Origin: Pseudodesulfovibrio sediminis
GTDB taxonomy: Bacteria; Desulfobacterota; Desulfovibrionia; Desulfovibrionales; Desulfovibrionaceae
Direction of reading: 5' to 3'
Length of the DNA stretch: 64,000 nucleotides
NCBI RefSeq assembly: GCF_020886695.1
Contig: NZ_AP024485.1
Span: 3,539,001-3,603,000 of the forward strand
Under the pieces are notes generated by a model that was not told the origin of the DNA, did not search any database, and worked only from the letters and a program-made list of their open reading frames with translations. This document shows positions 15,705 through 23,928 of this stretch, piece by piece. How positions within the stretch are numbered: position 1 is the first letter of the stretch; every line of letters begins with the position of its first letter. The position numbers and the translations under genes are program-made.

Positions 15705-17642
15705 TTATATCCTTCCAAGGGTGTTTCGGCCACTTGTCTTGGCTTGATACAGTGCCTTGTCGGCCCGTTTGAGCATTGTGGTGACCGTGTCTTCGTCCTG
15801 CAGTGCCGTGATACCGATACTGGTCGTGATGGTCAGCTCTCCGGACTCGGTGGCGATGGGTTTGTCGGCAGCGATGGCGCGGATGCGTTCAGCTATTTCC
15901 ACGCCGCGCGATTCGTCTGTTTCGATCAACAGGGCCGCGAACTCCTCGCCGCCAAGACGGGCAAAGATATCACTTTGCCTGAGATCAGCCCGACAGCGCA
16001 TGGCAAAGACCCGCAACACCTCATCGCCCACGGCGTGACCATGAGTGTCGTTGACCGCTTTGAAGTGGTCGAGGTCGAACATGAGAACAGTCATGGGGTG
16101 GTTGAAGCGTTGGGCCCGGATGATTTCTTCCTTTGCGCGGAGGAAGAACGCGTGCCGATTGAATGCGCCGGTGAGTTGGTCACGAGTGGCCATGCGCTCC
16201 AGCTTGCCTTCCAGCCGGCGTTTTTCCGTGACGTCATGGATGATAGAGTAGTGGAGATGGCGTTTGCCCAGTGATATTGGACCGGTATACACTTCGACGT
16301 GACGCTTGGTGCCGTTTTTGAGTGTGTGGGTGTGATTGAAGTAGTTGCGTCTTTCAGCCGTGGAGTTCTTGAGCTCCTCGAAGATTTCCTCATCACTCAT
16401 GTTGTTGAGGTCGTAAATGGTCATGGAGGTCAGCTCACGCTCGCTGTATCCGTAATAGTTGCAGGCCGCCGGATTGACAAACTGGATGCTGGAATCAAGC
16501 GGGTCGTGCAGGAGCATGACCGCCTTGTTTTCCTCAAAGAACGCGCGGTGGAGTTCATCTCGTTCTTCAAGCGCCGTTTGGGCTTCAACCGTGGTGGTCA
16601 CATCCTGGAGGATACCGTTGACCGAGCCGTCTTCTTTGAGATTGCCTGACAGCTCAACCCAGATAGTCGTTCCATCCACTTTGTTGAATTGAACCCGGTA
16701 GTGGGCAATCTGTCCGTCTTTGGCCAGGAGCTTTTTGATGGCGATGCTGTCGTCCGGGTCGTAGTAATGGTCCAGAACATTGGCTTTGAGAATCTCTTCC
16801 CGTGAGTTGTAAGCCATCAAGTGGGCCAGTGTGAGGTTCGCATTCAGGATGGAGCCGTCCGGGTTGCTGTGGAAAATACCGACCTGGGCGTTGTCGAAGA
16901 GTTCCCTGTAGCGCTTTTCACTTTCGGAAAGCGCTGTGTCCTTGGCGCCGATATGCCGAATCATGGCGTTGTGCGCCTCAATGACCTGGCCGATCTCGTC
17001 GTCGCTTTCCCACTTTGCCTCGTGCCATTTGCTGCTGCTGCTGTCCGTGGTGTGGATGGCTTTCAACAGCTCCTTGAGAGGGCGGCCGATGGTATAATGA
17101 AAGGCATAGTAGCCGCTGATGCACATGACTAAAATAATGATGAGCATACGTATTATCTGATTGAACATACGTTTCTCATGCTTGCTCATGGCATTAGCGT
17201 AGCTATAGTGAATAACAAGTTTTCCTATGTCGATACGCTCGCCGTAGGGTTGTCTTTTGAAGATGTCCTTGGAGACGGAGAGGAGTGTTTCGCCAGCCTC
17301 GCCCTTGTTGTCTCCATAGCTGAGAAAGAGCTTTCCCTGGTCATCAAAGAGTTCTGCCCCGCGCATGGAGGGATTGCTTGAGATGGTCGCCAGGGCACTG
17401 ACCAGCTCCTCTGTCTGAAAGTTCCACATGAGGTTGTCGAGCACGCGACTTATGGACGTGGCATACGCCTCCACATCCGCATCGATTTCTTCCTTGAATG
17501 CCCGTTGCGTCTGAACGGAGTATATGCTCATGAAAAGAATGGTTGTCAGGGTCAACGGAATCAGGATTCTGACCATGTACTTGACCACCAGCAAACGCTG
17601 AGGAGGGATGGCCTGAAATGTGTCTTTGGCAGGCAATGTCAT
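15705..17642 (-). CDS. Membrane diguanylate cyclase with HAMP, two PAS domains and GGEEF
   Basis: The 645-residue protein has a transmembrane segment at about 24-44, a periplasmic sensor of about 120 residues, a second transmembrane segment at about 165-185, a HAMP region, two PAS domains (about 245-360 and 365-475) and a C-terminal GGEEF domain with an intact RLGGEEF active site. An RxxD motif (RQSD) five residues before GGEEF is a canonical inhibitory I-site. It should make cyclic di-GMP in response to an extracytoplasmic signal. No EAL domain is present. It lies 10 bases after the small thiamine-binding-type gene and is probably co-transcribed with it. Confidence 0.92.
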   Translation of the reverse strand: MTLPAKDTFQAIPPQRLLVVKYMVRILIPLTLTTILFMSIYSVQTQRAFKEEIDADVEAYATSISRVLDNLMWNFQTEELVSALATISSNPSMRGAELFDDQGKLFLSYGDNKGEAGETLLSVSKDIFKRQPYGERIDIGKLVIHYSYANAMSKHEKRMFNQIIRMLIIILVMCISGYYAFHYTIGRPLKELLKAIHTTDSSSSKWHEAKWESDDEIGQVIEAHNAMIRHIGAKDTALSESEKRYRELFDNAQVGIFHSNPDGSILNANLTLAHLMAYNSREEILKANVLDHYYDPDDSIAIKKLLAKDGQIAHYRVQFNKVDGTTIWVELSGNLKEDGSVNGILQDVTTTVEAQTALEERDELHRAFFEENKAVMLLHDPLDSSIQFVNPAACNYYGYSERELTSMTIYDLNNMSDEEIFEELKNSTAERRNYFNHTHTLKNGTKRHVEVYTGPISLGKRHLHYSIIHDVTEKRRLEGKLERMATRDQLTGAFNRHAFFLRAKEEIIRAQRFNHPMTVLMFDLDHFKAVNDTHGHAVGDEVLRVFAMRCRADLRQSDIFARLGGEEFAALLIETDESRGVEIAERIRAIAADKPIATESGELTITTSIGITALQDEDTVTTMLKRADKALYQAKTSGRNTLGRI

Positions 17643-17652
17643 GATTGGGTGC

Positions 17653-17952
17653 TCAGCGAGTCTTTTCCTGAACGCTGTTAATCTTTGAGGTCAGACCATT
17701 TTTGCGGCCTTTTCGGCTGTCAACCTTCATGGTCAGGTAAATCCGGTCGGAGTCTTTTTCGAGTTCTTTGTAGCAGGAATCGACTACGCCCATGACTTCA
17801 TCCCATTCGCCTTCGATGCAGGTCCCCATCGGGCCGAGTGTGTGGCTGAGTGCAGAAGATTTGATCACGTCGAGAACACGGGCGACATAGGGGCTCAGAC
17901 TATTGGTCCCCTTGTCCAGTGGGAAAATGGATAATTCGATTATTACGCTCAT
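17653..17952 (-). CDS. MTH1187/UPF0045 family thiamine-binding-type protein
   Basis: The 99-residue protein matches the UPF0045/DUF77 family: IIELSIFPLDKGTNSLSPYVARVLDVI, LGPMGTCIEGEWDEVMGVV. Characterised members form ferredoxin-like tetramers that bind thiamine or hydroxymethylpyrimidine. Full length. It precedes the diguanylate cyclase gene on the same strand. Confidence 0.85.
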   Translation of the reverse strand: MSVIIELSIFPLDKGTNSLSPYVARVLDVIKSSALSHTLGPMGTCIEGEWDEVMGVVDSCYKELEKDSDRIYLTMKVDSRKGRKNGLTSKINSVQEKTR

Positions 17953-18417
17953 CTGTTGTGTGCCTCACTTGACGTTTGAGAGCCTCATGTCAACGTCGCA
18001 TTAATATAATTACACATGGCGACACTGCCAAGTCAATGAGAGAAAATTCTGAAGATTGATATAGGCAACAGAGATGTGTTTGTGTTAGTATTATTTGTAT
18101 TAATTGACTGCATAATCAATCGGTGCTCGACGGCCCGACATTTCTTGTTGGAATGAGCTAGCGTGCCGATACGTTTGAAAGTTTTTTTTGTTTGGCTATT
18201 GATTTTGTTTGTGATCCGAGATAGTACCTTGTTAATTAATTTTTCCGGGGGGTTATAGCACGAACTCGGGAAAAGAATGTCAATCGTGTCACGTTTGTTT
18301 GTTTCGTGACATGAAGGATTGTTTAGGTCCGAGTTCGGGCGTGTGCCCGACGGTTATGCAATGAGGATAACGGTGTTCTCTCGTCATAACAGACTCATTT
18401 TATTACGGAGGTGTTCT
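17953..18417 (+). promoter_or_regulatory. Hydrogenase (hynBA) upstream regulatory region
   Basis: This 465-base AT-rich gap holds no credible gene. It contains a possible sigma-70 pair, TTGTTA (18229-18234) and TTATAG (18253-18258) with an 18-base spacer; an inverted repeat TGTCACG / CGTGACA (18287-18293, 18305-18311); a longer-range inverted repeat CGAACTCGG / CCGAGTTCG (18261-18269, 18329-18337); and a short hairpin CGGGC/GCCCG at 18336-18349. The long-range repeat could fold the 5' leader or bind a regulator. I found no convincing sigma-54 -24/-12 site. All assignments are inference. Confidence 0.45.
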
Positions 18418-19404
18418 ATGAAATTTTCCGTAGGTCATGGCAAAGAAGGAGCCGTGGAACGGCTGGAAAAACGCGGCGTTACTCGTCGTGATTTCATGAA
18501 GTTCTGCGGTACCGTGGCCGCAGTGATGGGCATGGGTCCGGCTTTCGCTCCGAAAGTCGCCGAAGCCCTCACAGCTGACAACAGGCCCGACGTCGTTTGG
18601 CTGCACAATGCTGAATGTACAGGGTGTTCCGAGTCCATTTTGAGAACTGTCGAACCTTATATCGACGCGCTCATTCTGGATTACATCTCGCTGAACTACC
18701 ATGAGACAATCATGGCAGCAGCGGGTCACGCCGCAGAGAAGGCTCTGTGGGATACCGTCAATGCCGGCAACTTTGTTGCTGTCATCGAAGGTGGTGTTCC
18801 GACCGCTCCGGCCGGTACTGCCAACGAGCCCGGCGGTCATGGTAAGGTTGGTGGACACACTATGCTGTCCAATACCACCAAGGTTATCGAAGCCGCTTCC
18901 GCGACCATCACGTACGGCACCTGTGCCGCATACGGTGGTGTGCAGAAAGCCGCTCCGAACCCGACTGGTACCAAGGGTGTTGGCGAACTGTTCCCCGGCA
19001 AGCCGGTGATCAACGTTCCCGGTTGCCCGCCGAACCCGTTCTCTCTGATCGGTACCATTGTCATGTTTGTTAGCAATCAGAATATTGAACTCGACGATGT
19101 CGGTCGTCCCGCGAAATTCTACGGCGAGACCGTTCATGACAACTGTCCCAGGCAGGAGTTCTTCGACAATGACCAGTTTGCTCCTTCCTTCGGTTCCGAG
19201 GAAGCTCGCAAGGGCTGGTGTCTGCGCAAACTCGGTTGTCGTGGTCCTGAGACCTACAACAACTGCTCCACTGTTAAGTTCAACCAGTACAACTGGCCTG
19301 TTCAGGCCGGTCACCCCTGCATCGGTTGCTCGCAGCCTGATTTCTGGGATGGCGCTGACTGGGATGGCGAAACCTACATGTACGCTGACCTGACCGACCT
19401 GTAG
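18418..19404 (+). CDS. hynB: Periplasmic [NiFe] hydrogenase small subunit
   Basis: The 328-residue Fe-S subunit carries three clusters that pass electrons between the Ni-Fe site of HynA and periplasmic c-type cytochromes. A Tat signal is clear: [10 protein letters not shown] near residues 22-31, followed by a hydrophobic stretch and an AEA cleavage-like site near 50. The proximal-cluster motif CTGCSES is at about 67-73, GTCAAYGG and PGCPPNP supply further proximal ligands, and the C-terminal [10 protein letters not shown] and [12 protein letters not shown] supply medial and distal ligands. The start at 18418 has GGAGG seven bases upstream. It is followed by hynA after 65 bases. Confidence 0.97.
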   Translation: MKFSVGHGKEGAVERLEKRGVTRRDFMKFCGTVAAVMGMGPAFAPKVAEALTADNRPDVVWLHNAECTGCSESILRTVEPYIDALILDYISLNYHETIMAAAGHAAEKALWDTVNAGNFVAVIEGGVPTAPAGTANEPGGHGKVGGHTMLSNTTKVIEAASATITYGTCAAYGGVQKAAPNPTGTKGVGELFPGKPVINVPGCPPNPFSLIGTIVMFVSNQNIELDDVGRPAKFYGETVHDNCPRQEFFDNDQFAPSFGSEEARKGWCLRKLGCRGPETYNNCSTVKFNQYNWPVQAGHPCIGCSQPDFWDGADWDGETYMYADLTDL

Positions 19405-19469
19405 TCGTGGTCTCGTATAGTTTCGCTCAACTAACGCAGACAATTCAGAATTCTTAAGGAGGATACAAT

Positions 19470-21188
19470 ATGTCTGGTTGCTCCCCTAAAACCGCCGCAA
19501 TGGCGCATGGGAAACACGATGTAGTCGTTGACCCGGTCACCAGGATCGAGGGTCACCTTCGCGTGGAAGCCGTGGTAGAAGACGGTAAAATCATTGACGT
19601 ACGTAGCAGCTCTCAGTTGTTCCGTGGTCTGGAGATCATCCTGAAAGGCCGTGATCCCCGTGATGCCCAGCACTTTACTCAGCGCTCCTGCGGTGTCTGC
19701 ACCTACGTGCATGCTCTCGCATCCATCCGCTGTGTCGACAACGCCGTTGGCGTTGATAAAGAACTGCCCCACAACGCCACCATCATCCGTAACCTGGTGC
19801 TGGCTTCGCAGTTCATGCATGATCACATCGTGCATTTCTATCATCTGCATGCTCTTGACTTCGTCGATGTCGCAGGTTGCCTGTCCGCCGACGTAGCCAA
19901 AACTGCTGAACTGGCCGTTGCCGTTTCCAAGACCGTCCGTCAGGATCCGAAGATCGTCTCCTCCAAGGAAGACCTTCAGAAGACCAAGGACACCGTCAAG
20001 GGAATCGTCGACTCCGGTCGTCTCGGCATCTTCACCAACGCTTACTTCCTCGGTGGTCACGACGCGTACGTCCTGCCGCCCGAAGTGAACCTGTTGGCTA
20101 CCAACCATTACCTGAACGCCCTGCACCTCCAGGTCAAGGCCGCTCGTGCAATGGCTGTCTTCGGCGCAAAGAACCCGCACACCCAGTTCACTGTCATGGG
20201 CGGCGTTACCTGTTACGAAGGCCTCACTGACAAATACATCAATGACTACCTGGGCCTGTACTCCGAGATCATGGACTTCATCCTTGATTGTTACATCCCG
20301 GACCTCATCGCTGTTGCCGGTTTCTACAAAGACTGGGCCTCCATCGGTGGTACCACTAACTTCATGAGCTTTGGTGAGTTCCCCGCACAGGGCGGCGAAG
20401 CCGATCTGAACTCCCGCTACGTGAAGCCCGGCGTCATCTTCAACCGTGACATCGACAATGTCATGCCTTTCGATCCGTCCAAGATCGAAGAGCATGTTAA
20501 GCACTCCTGGTACAAGGATGATTCTCCGAAGCATCCCTACTCCGGTGTGACCGATCCCATGTACACCAGCCTGGATGACAAGACCAAGTACTCCTGGATG
20601 AAGGCTCCCCGTTACGACGGCAAGGCCACAGAAGTCGGTCCCCTGGCTACCTGCCTGGTCAACTATGGCCTGGGTCAGCCTGAGTTCGTCAAGTACGTGA
20701 ACTTCGTGCTCGAAAAACTCGGCGTCGGCGCTGGCGCACTGTTCTCTACCCTGGGCCGTACCGGCGCACGTGGTATTGAATGCCTGATCACCGCTCTGAA
20801 GACCGCTGAATGGGTTGACGATCTGAAAGAAAACGTTGCCAAGGGCAACCTCGACATCTGCAAGGACTGGGACATGCCCGCCGAAGCAAAGGGTGTCGGA
20901 TTCGTCAACGCTCCTCGCGGTGGCCTGAGCCACTGGATCGATATCAAAGACAGCAAGATCGACAACTTCCAGCTCGTGGTTCCGTCCACCTGGAACATCG
21001 GTCCCCGTTGTGATGCTGATATCGCCGGTCCGCTCGAAGAAGCACTGCTTGACAACACCCCGATCGTCGATCCGGAACGCCCGGTCGAGATCCTGCGTAC
21101 CGTTCACTCCTATGACCCCTGTATCGCCTGCGGCGTACACGTCATTGACAACAAGACCGGTAACGTCAAGAAGTTCAAGATTCTGTAG
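19470..21188 (+). CDS. hynA: Periplasmic [NiFe] hydrogenase large subunit (precursor)
   Basis: The 572-residue catalytic subunit has both Ni-Fe ligand pairs: RSCGVCTYVH (C74, C77) and DPCIACGVH (C551, C554, H557). The second motif has TGC, not TGA, so this is a [NiFe], not a [NiFeSe], enzyme. Fifteen residues follow the His and should be removed by the maturation protease encoded nearby. It has no export signal and should travel with HynB through Tat. AAGGAGG precedes the ATG. Codon use is strongly biased (C-ending codons), consistent with high expression. A strong terminator follows. Confidence 0.97.
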   Translation: MSGCSPKTAAMAHGKHDVVVDPVTRIEGHLRVEAVVEDGKIIDVRSSSQLFRGLEIILKGRDPRDAQHFTQRSCGVCTYVHALASIRCVDNAVGVDKELPHNATIIRNLVLASQFMHDHIVHFYHLHALDFVDVAGCLSADVAKTAELAVAVSKTVRQDPKIVSSKEDLQKTKDTVKGIVDSGRLGIFTNAYFLGGHDAYVLPPEVNLLATNHYLNALHLQVKAARAMAVFGAKNPHTQFTVMGGVTCYEGLTDKYINDYLGLYSEIMDFILDCYIPDLIAVAGFYKDWASIGGTTNFMSFGEFPAQGGEADLNSRYVKPGVIFNRDIDNVMPFDPSKIEEHVKHSWYKDDSPKHPYSGVTDPMYTSLDDKTKYSWMKAPRYDGKATEVGPLATCLVNYGLGQPEFVKYVNFVLEKLGVGAGALFSTLGRTGARGIECLITALKTAEWVDDLKENVAKGNLDICKDWDMPAEAKGVGFVNAPRGGLSHWIDIKDSKIDNFQLVVPSTWNIGPRCDADIAGPLEEALLDNTPIVDPERPVEILRTVHSYDPCIACGVHVIDNKTGNVKKFKIL

Positions 21189-21213
21189 TCACTACAGACA
21201 CGAACGCACTTAC

Positions 21214-21246
21214 AAGGGACTCGGCATTCGCCGGGTCCCTTTTTTT
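21214..21246 (+). terminator. Terminator after hynA
   Basis: Arms AAGGGACTCGG and CCGGGTCCCTT form a hairpin followed by a run of seven T, 25 bases after the hynA stop. Confidence 0.85.
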
Positions 21247-21359
21247 GTGGAAAAACCGGTGTCGTAGGGAGGGAGCGAGATAAGAAAATCGAAGGCGAAG
21301 CACTTTCTGTCGAATTGACCGAGGGTTGAAGGTGGGATAGAAGGTAAGCTCAAGAGGAA

Positions 21360-21860
21360 ATGATCTCCATGTCCGAGCACATTCAACATGCTTTGCGTTA
21401 TGTAAAAGCCGCGCCCTGGCCATATATGACCGGGCTGGGTTCCTTGTTGCTTGCGCTTGGACTGAAGACAGCGAGCGTGGCTCATTGGTCTTCGGGAGAG
21501 TTGACGACCGCCGCCGTTTTCGGCTGGTGGGGGCTGTGTTGGATGATTGTCGCCCTGGTTGCCTTGGCCGATGGTATTTCCCGTCATCGTGAATATAGAC
21601 GGATCAAGGCGATGTTTATGAAATATGGGTTCAGCGAGCGGATTCTTAAGCCTTTGGCCCGGTCTCGATGTCAACGAGACGCCGGCTTGCTCGCCGCTCG
21701 TGAGACCGGGCATCACGACCAGGCAAAGGCCTATTTTCATCAGCTTGGCTATCGCTGGTATCACATCCTGCCAGACCTTGTTGTTCGTAACCCATTTGTC
21801 TTTGTCAGTCCGACATTTCTTCGCTCTTCTTTTTTGCCCGGCAAAAAAGTACGGGTCTAA
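21360..21860 (+). CDS. Unknown inner-membrane protein
   Basis: The 166-residue protein has two clear hydrophobic segments (about 20-43 and 52-77) and a basic, soluble C-terminal half of about 85 residues containing RSRCQRDAGLLAARETGHHDQAKAYF. I do not recognise the family. Two ATG codons (21360 and 21369) flank a GAGG site at awkward distances, so the start is uncertain by three codons. It lies between hynA and an SMR transporter on the same strand but after the hynA terminator, so it is probably a separate unit. Confidence 0.65.
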   Translation: MISMSEHIQHALRYVKAAPWPYMTGLGSLLLALGLKTASVAHWSSGELTTAAVFGWWGLCWMIVALVALADGISRHREYRRIKAMFMKYGFSERILKPLARSRCQRDAGLLAARETGHHDQAKAYFHQLGYRWYHILPDLVVRNPFVFVSPTFLRSSFLPGKKVRV

Positions 21861-21886
21861 TTTCTTACTCTTTCTGCGGGTGCCCA

Positions 21887-22219
21887 ATGGGAAACCTCTA
21901 TCTTGCTTTTGCGATTATCACCGAAGTTATCGGGACTGCCGCATTGGGGGCCAGCCATGGTTTTACCCGGTTGGTTCCGAGCTGTATTGCTGTCATCGGG
22001 TACTGTCTCTCGTTCTATCTGCTCAGTCTGACACTCAAGACGTCCCTTATGGGGATCGGCCTCGTGTATGCCATCTGGGCTGGATTAGGGATTGTGCTCA
22101 TCTGTATTACCGGGATTGTAATCCATAAGCAGATTCCTGATATTCCCGCCATAATCGGGATGGCGTTCATCATCATTGGGGTGGTTGTCATTAATCTTTT
22201 TTCCAAAACCGGACACTAG
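21887..22219 (+). CDS. SMR-family small multidrug resistance transporter
   Basis: The 110-residue protein has four transmembrane helices and the SMR signature: LAFAIITEVIGTAAL with the essential membrane Glu in the first helix, then AVIGYCLSFYLLSLTLK and GLVYAIWAGLGIV in helix three. EmrE/QacE-like proteins export cationic drugs in exchange for protons; Gdx-type members export guanidinium. The sequence does not let me choose between these. It starts 26 bases after the preceding membrane protein gene. Confidence 0.9.
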   Translation: MGNLYLAFAIITEVIGTAALGASHGFTRLVPSCIAVIGYCLSFYLLSLTLKTSLMGIGLVYAIWAGLGIVLICITGIVIHKQIPDIPAIIGMAFIIIGVVVINLFSKTGH

Positions 22220-22314
22220 AATGAGACGCGCCCTTGTGGGATGCGTGTACTCTCTGGCAACCACCAAGGCCGTTTTCTGGATCGGATGATTTCTCGTCAG
22301 TAGATTGGGGACAA

Positions 22315-22347
22315 AAAAGCCTGAAGCACACAGTGCTTCAGGCTTTA
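22315..22347. terminator. Bidirectional terminator between the SMR gene and hypC
   Basis: Arms AAGCCTGAAGCAC and GTGCTTCAGGCTT surround a short loop with flanking A and T runs, placed between two convergent genes. Confidence 0.85.
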
Positions 22348-22371
22348 TTCATGTATTATTGATGAGGGGAG

Positions 22372-22629
22372 TTACAGCATGTCGTGCTGATAGTCGTCTC
22401 CACCCATGAGGTCGACCATATCGCGGAGGATTTTGAGTGTCTCCTGCGCTTCCTTGTAATCAAGCTTGCGCAGGGCGAATCCGGCGTGGATGATGATGTA
22501 GTCCCCGAGGGTGACCTCTTCATCCATCAGCATGAGTGACGCTTCGACCGTGGTTTCGCCTTCTCCCACTTTGCAGGTGGCTACACCGTCGGATATCTCA
22601 AGAATTTCGGCTGGAATCGCGAGGCACAT
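22372..22629 (-). CDS. hypC: Hydrogenase assembly chaperone HypC/HupF
   Basis: The 85-residue protein starts MCLAIPAEI with the essential second-position Cys that holds the Fe(CN)2CO unit, and ends with the family-like LGDYIIIHAGFALRKLD. It delivers the iron unit from HypD to the large subunit precursor. Its start overlaps the end of the protease gene by 32 bases, so the two are coupled. It may be a HynA-dedicated copy, because hypA, hypB, hypD, hypE and hypF are not in this window. Confidence 0.95.
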   Translation of the reverse strand: MCLAIPAEILEISDGVATCKVGEGETTVEASLMLMDEEVTLGDYIIIHAGFALRKLDYKEAQETLKILRDMVDLMGGDDYQHDML

Positions 22630-23161
22630 AGACTTTCTCCATTGAGGGATTGGCTACTGATCGAAGGGCGTATGTCCCTCCGGCTTCTTCAACTTCCTTG
22701 AGCACCATGTCCATGACCCCGGGGAGTTTCTCCTCAAGCTCTGGGGACAGTGCGGAAGACATGTCCTTATAGTTGACCGGCTCAATGCCGTAGAGGATGA
22801 CATCATCGGGCACGTTGCCGATGAGGCTGCACCGGGCAAGCGTGTCGAGCAAGTCGGTCTGATGCATGGAGTTGGTGAACGCGCAGGCCTTGCTCAGGTT
22901 TTCACCGAGCAGTCGGAACACATCGCCGGGTTGCCCTTCATTGAGGACGATATCGACTATGATGAGGTGGTCGCATTCCATGATCGGCCCCATGAGCCGA
23001 AGGCCCAGAGTGCCGCCGTCGAGCAACTCGACATTTGGTGAAAATTCGTATTTTCGATCCAGTTCCTCAGCCACTCGGACACCGAAACCTTCATCGGTAT
23101 AGAGAATGTTCCCCACGCCCAAGATGAGTATCTTTTTCTCGTTTTCAGACATTGTTTTCAT
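22598..23161 (-). CDS. HyaD-family hydrogenase maturation protease
   Basis: The 187-residue protein matches the HyaD/HybD endopeptidases that cut the C-terminal tail of the large subunit after nickel insertion. ILILGVGNILYTDEGFGVR contains the nickel-binding Glu/Asp; a further acidic ligand lies in the LIIVDIV region and a His in TNSMHQTDLL. Two starts are possible (23161 or 23152), neither with a strong ribosome-binding site. Encoded convergently to hynBA and coupled to hypC. The C-terminal ~25 residues extend past the family core. Confidence 0.92.
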   Translation of the reverse strand: MKTMSENEKKILILGVGNILYTDEGFGVRVAEELDRKYEFSPNVELLDGGTLGLRLMGPIMECDHLIIVDIVLNEGQPGDVFRLLGENLSKACAFTNSMHQTDLLDTLARCSLIGNVPDDVILYGIEPVNYKDMSSALSPELEEKLPGVMDMVLKEVEEAGGTYALRSVANPSMEKVYVPRDSSRNS

Positions 23162-23532
23162 TTAGTAGAGAGCGGGACTTTTCGCAAGGTGAAAGTCCTA
23201 TTTATCTGAAACTTCGATCGGAGTGTGGACTAGAGATTGTAGAGCGTATCGTGTTGAAAATATATATTGACAGGATTTCGTGATGGTAAATAAGTGAGCG
23301 CTGGATATATTGTTTAGCAATATAGTCACGCTTCACGCGCTCCTCTCCTTTGCTGCAGAACTGGCGGGGGGGCAATTGGATGGATAAGGGCGTTTCGTTT
23401 CTGAGTTCAGGCCCGGAAACGGCGTTTGGTGCTTTGGTGGCGCTTAATCATGCTCTTTGTGCAGGTGATGTTCATCAATGGGGTGGTTGAGTCTCTGTAT
23501 CATAAAGTGCTGGACCATAGGGGTGGTTCAAA
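23162..23532. other. Non-coding gap upstream of the protease gene
   Basis: These 371 bases must hold the promoter of the protease-hypC pair on the minus strand. I see no good -35/-10 pair, no clear terminator and no gene. The 23180-23340 part is AT-rich. Confidence 0.4.
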
Positions 23533-23928
23533 ATGGCCATTTTCCTGCTCGCTGCCGATGGCGCAGGGTTTTGGTTGATTATTCCCATGTGCAGGCTGAT
23601 CGCAATACCCGGTTGGTATTGGCGGTATAACCTTATCGGAGTGTTCGTCATTCCCAGCCTGGGAGTGCATCTGCCGCTCATAAATATAAAGGCGTTGGGA
23701 ACGCCCGTAGCCATCATGGCCTTTTTGAGCTTCTTCAGTGCGTTGAACTGGTGGGCCCTGTGTCTTGCCATCTATTTTGCGCCATTTGGACTGACCTATC
23801 TACTGGGAAAGCTGAGGGACCCATTCGAGTTGGGTAAAAAAAAACGCCCCGATATATCGGGGCGTTTTTTTTATTGCAATTGTAGGTCTGTCTACAGGTT
23901 GGCGAGCAGAATTTCACCGAATTCCTGA
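23533..23928 (+). CDS. Possible small hydrophobic protein, unknown
   Basis: This 131-codon frame begins with about 95 residues that are strongly hydrophobic with three possible membrane segments (for example PVAIMAFLSFF and WALCLAIYFAPFGLTYLLG), and codon use there looks coding-like. The frame then runs through the icd terminator hairpin and overlaps the icd 3' end on the opposite strand, and no ribosome-binding site precedes the ATG. It could be a real membrane protein with a decayed C-terminus, or a chance frame. Confidence 0.3.
   Translation: MAIFLLAADGAGFWLIIPMCRLIAIPGWYWRYNLIGVFVIPSLGVHLPLINIKALGTPVAIMAFLSFFSALNWWALCLAIYFAPFGLTYLLGKLRDPFELGKKKRPDISGRFFYCNCRSVYRLASRISPNS
23837..23872. 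terminator. Bidirectional terminator downstream of icd
   Basis: CGCCCCGATATATCGGGGCG is a perfect palindrome flanked by eight A and eight T, 20 bases past the icd stop on the minus strand. Confidence 0.9.

Noticed and set aside
17953-18417. Sigma-54 promoter for hynBA
   Set aside because: No GG-N10-GC match with the surrounding consensus was found in the region.
19431-21140. 569-codon frame antisense to hynA
   Set aside because: It is a shadow of the strongly biased hynA codons; the sense frame is an unambiguous hydrogenase large subunit.
20000-21188. [NiFeSe] hydrogenase with selenocysteine
   Set aside because: The C-terminal motif is DPCIACGVH with TGC; no in-frame TGA is present.
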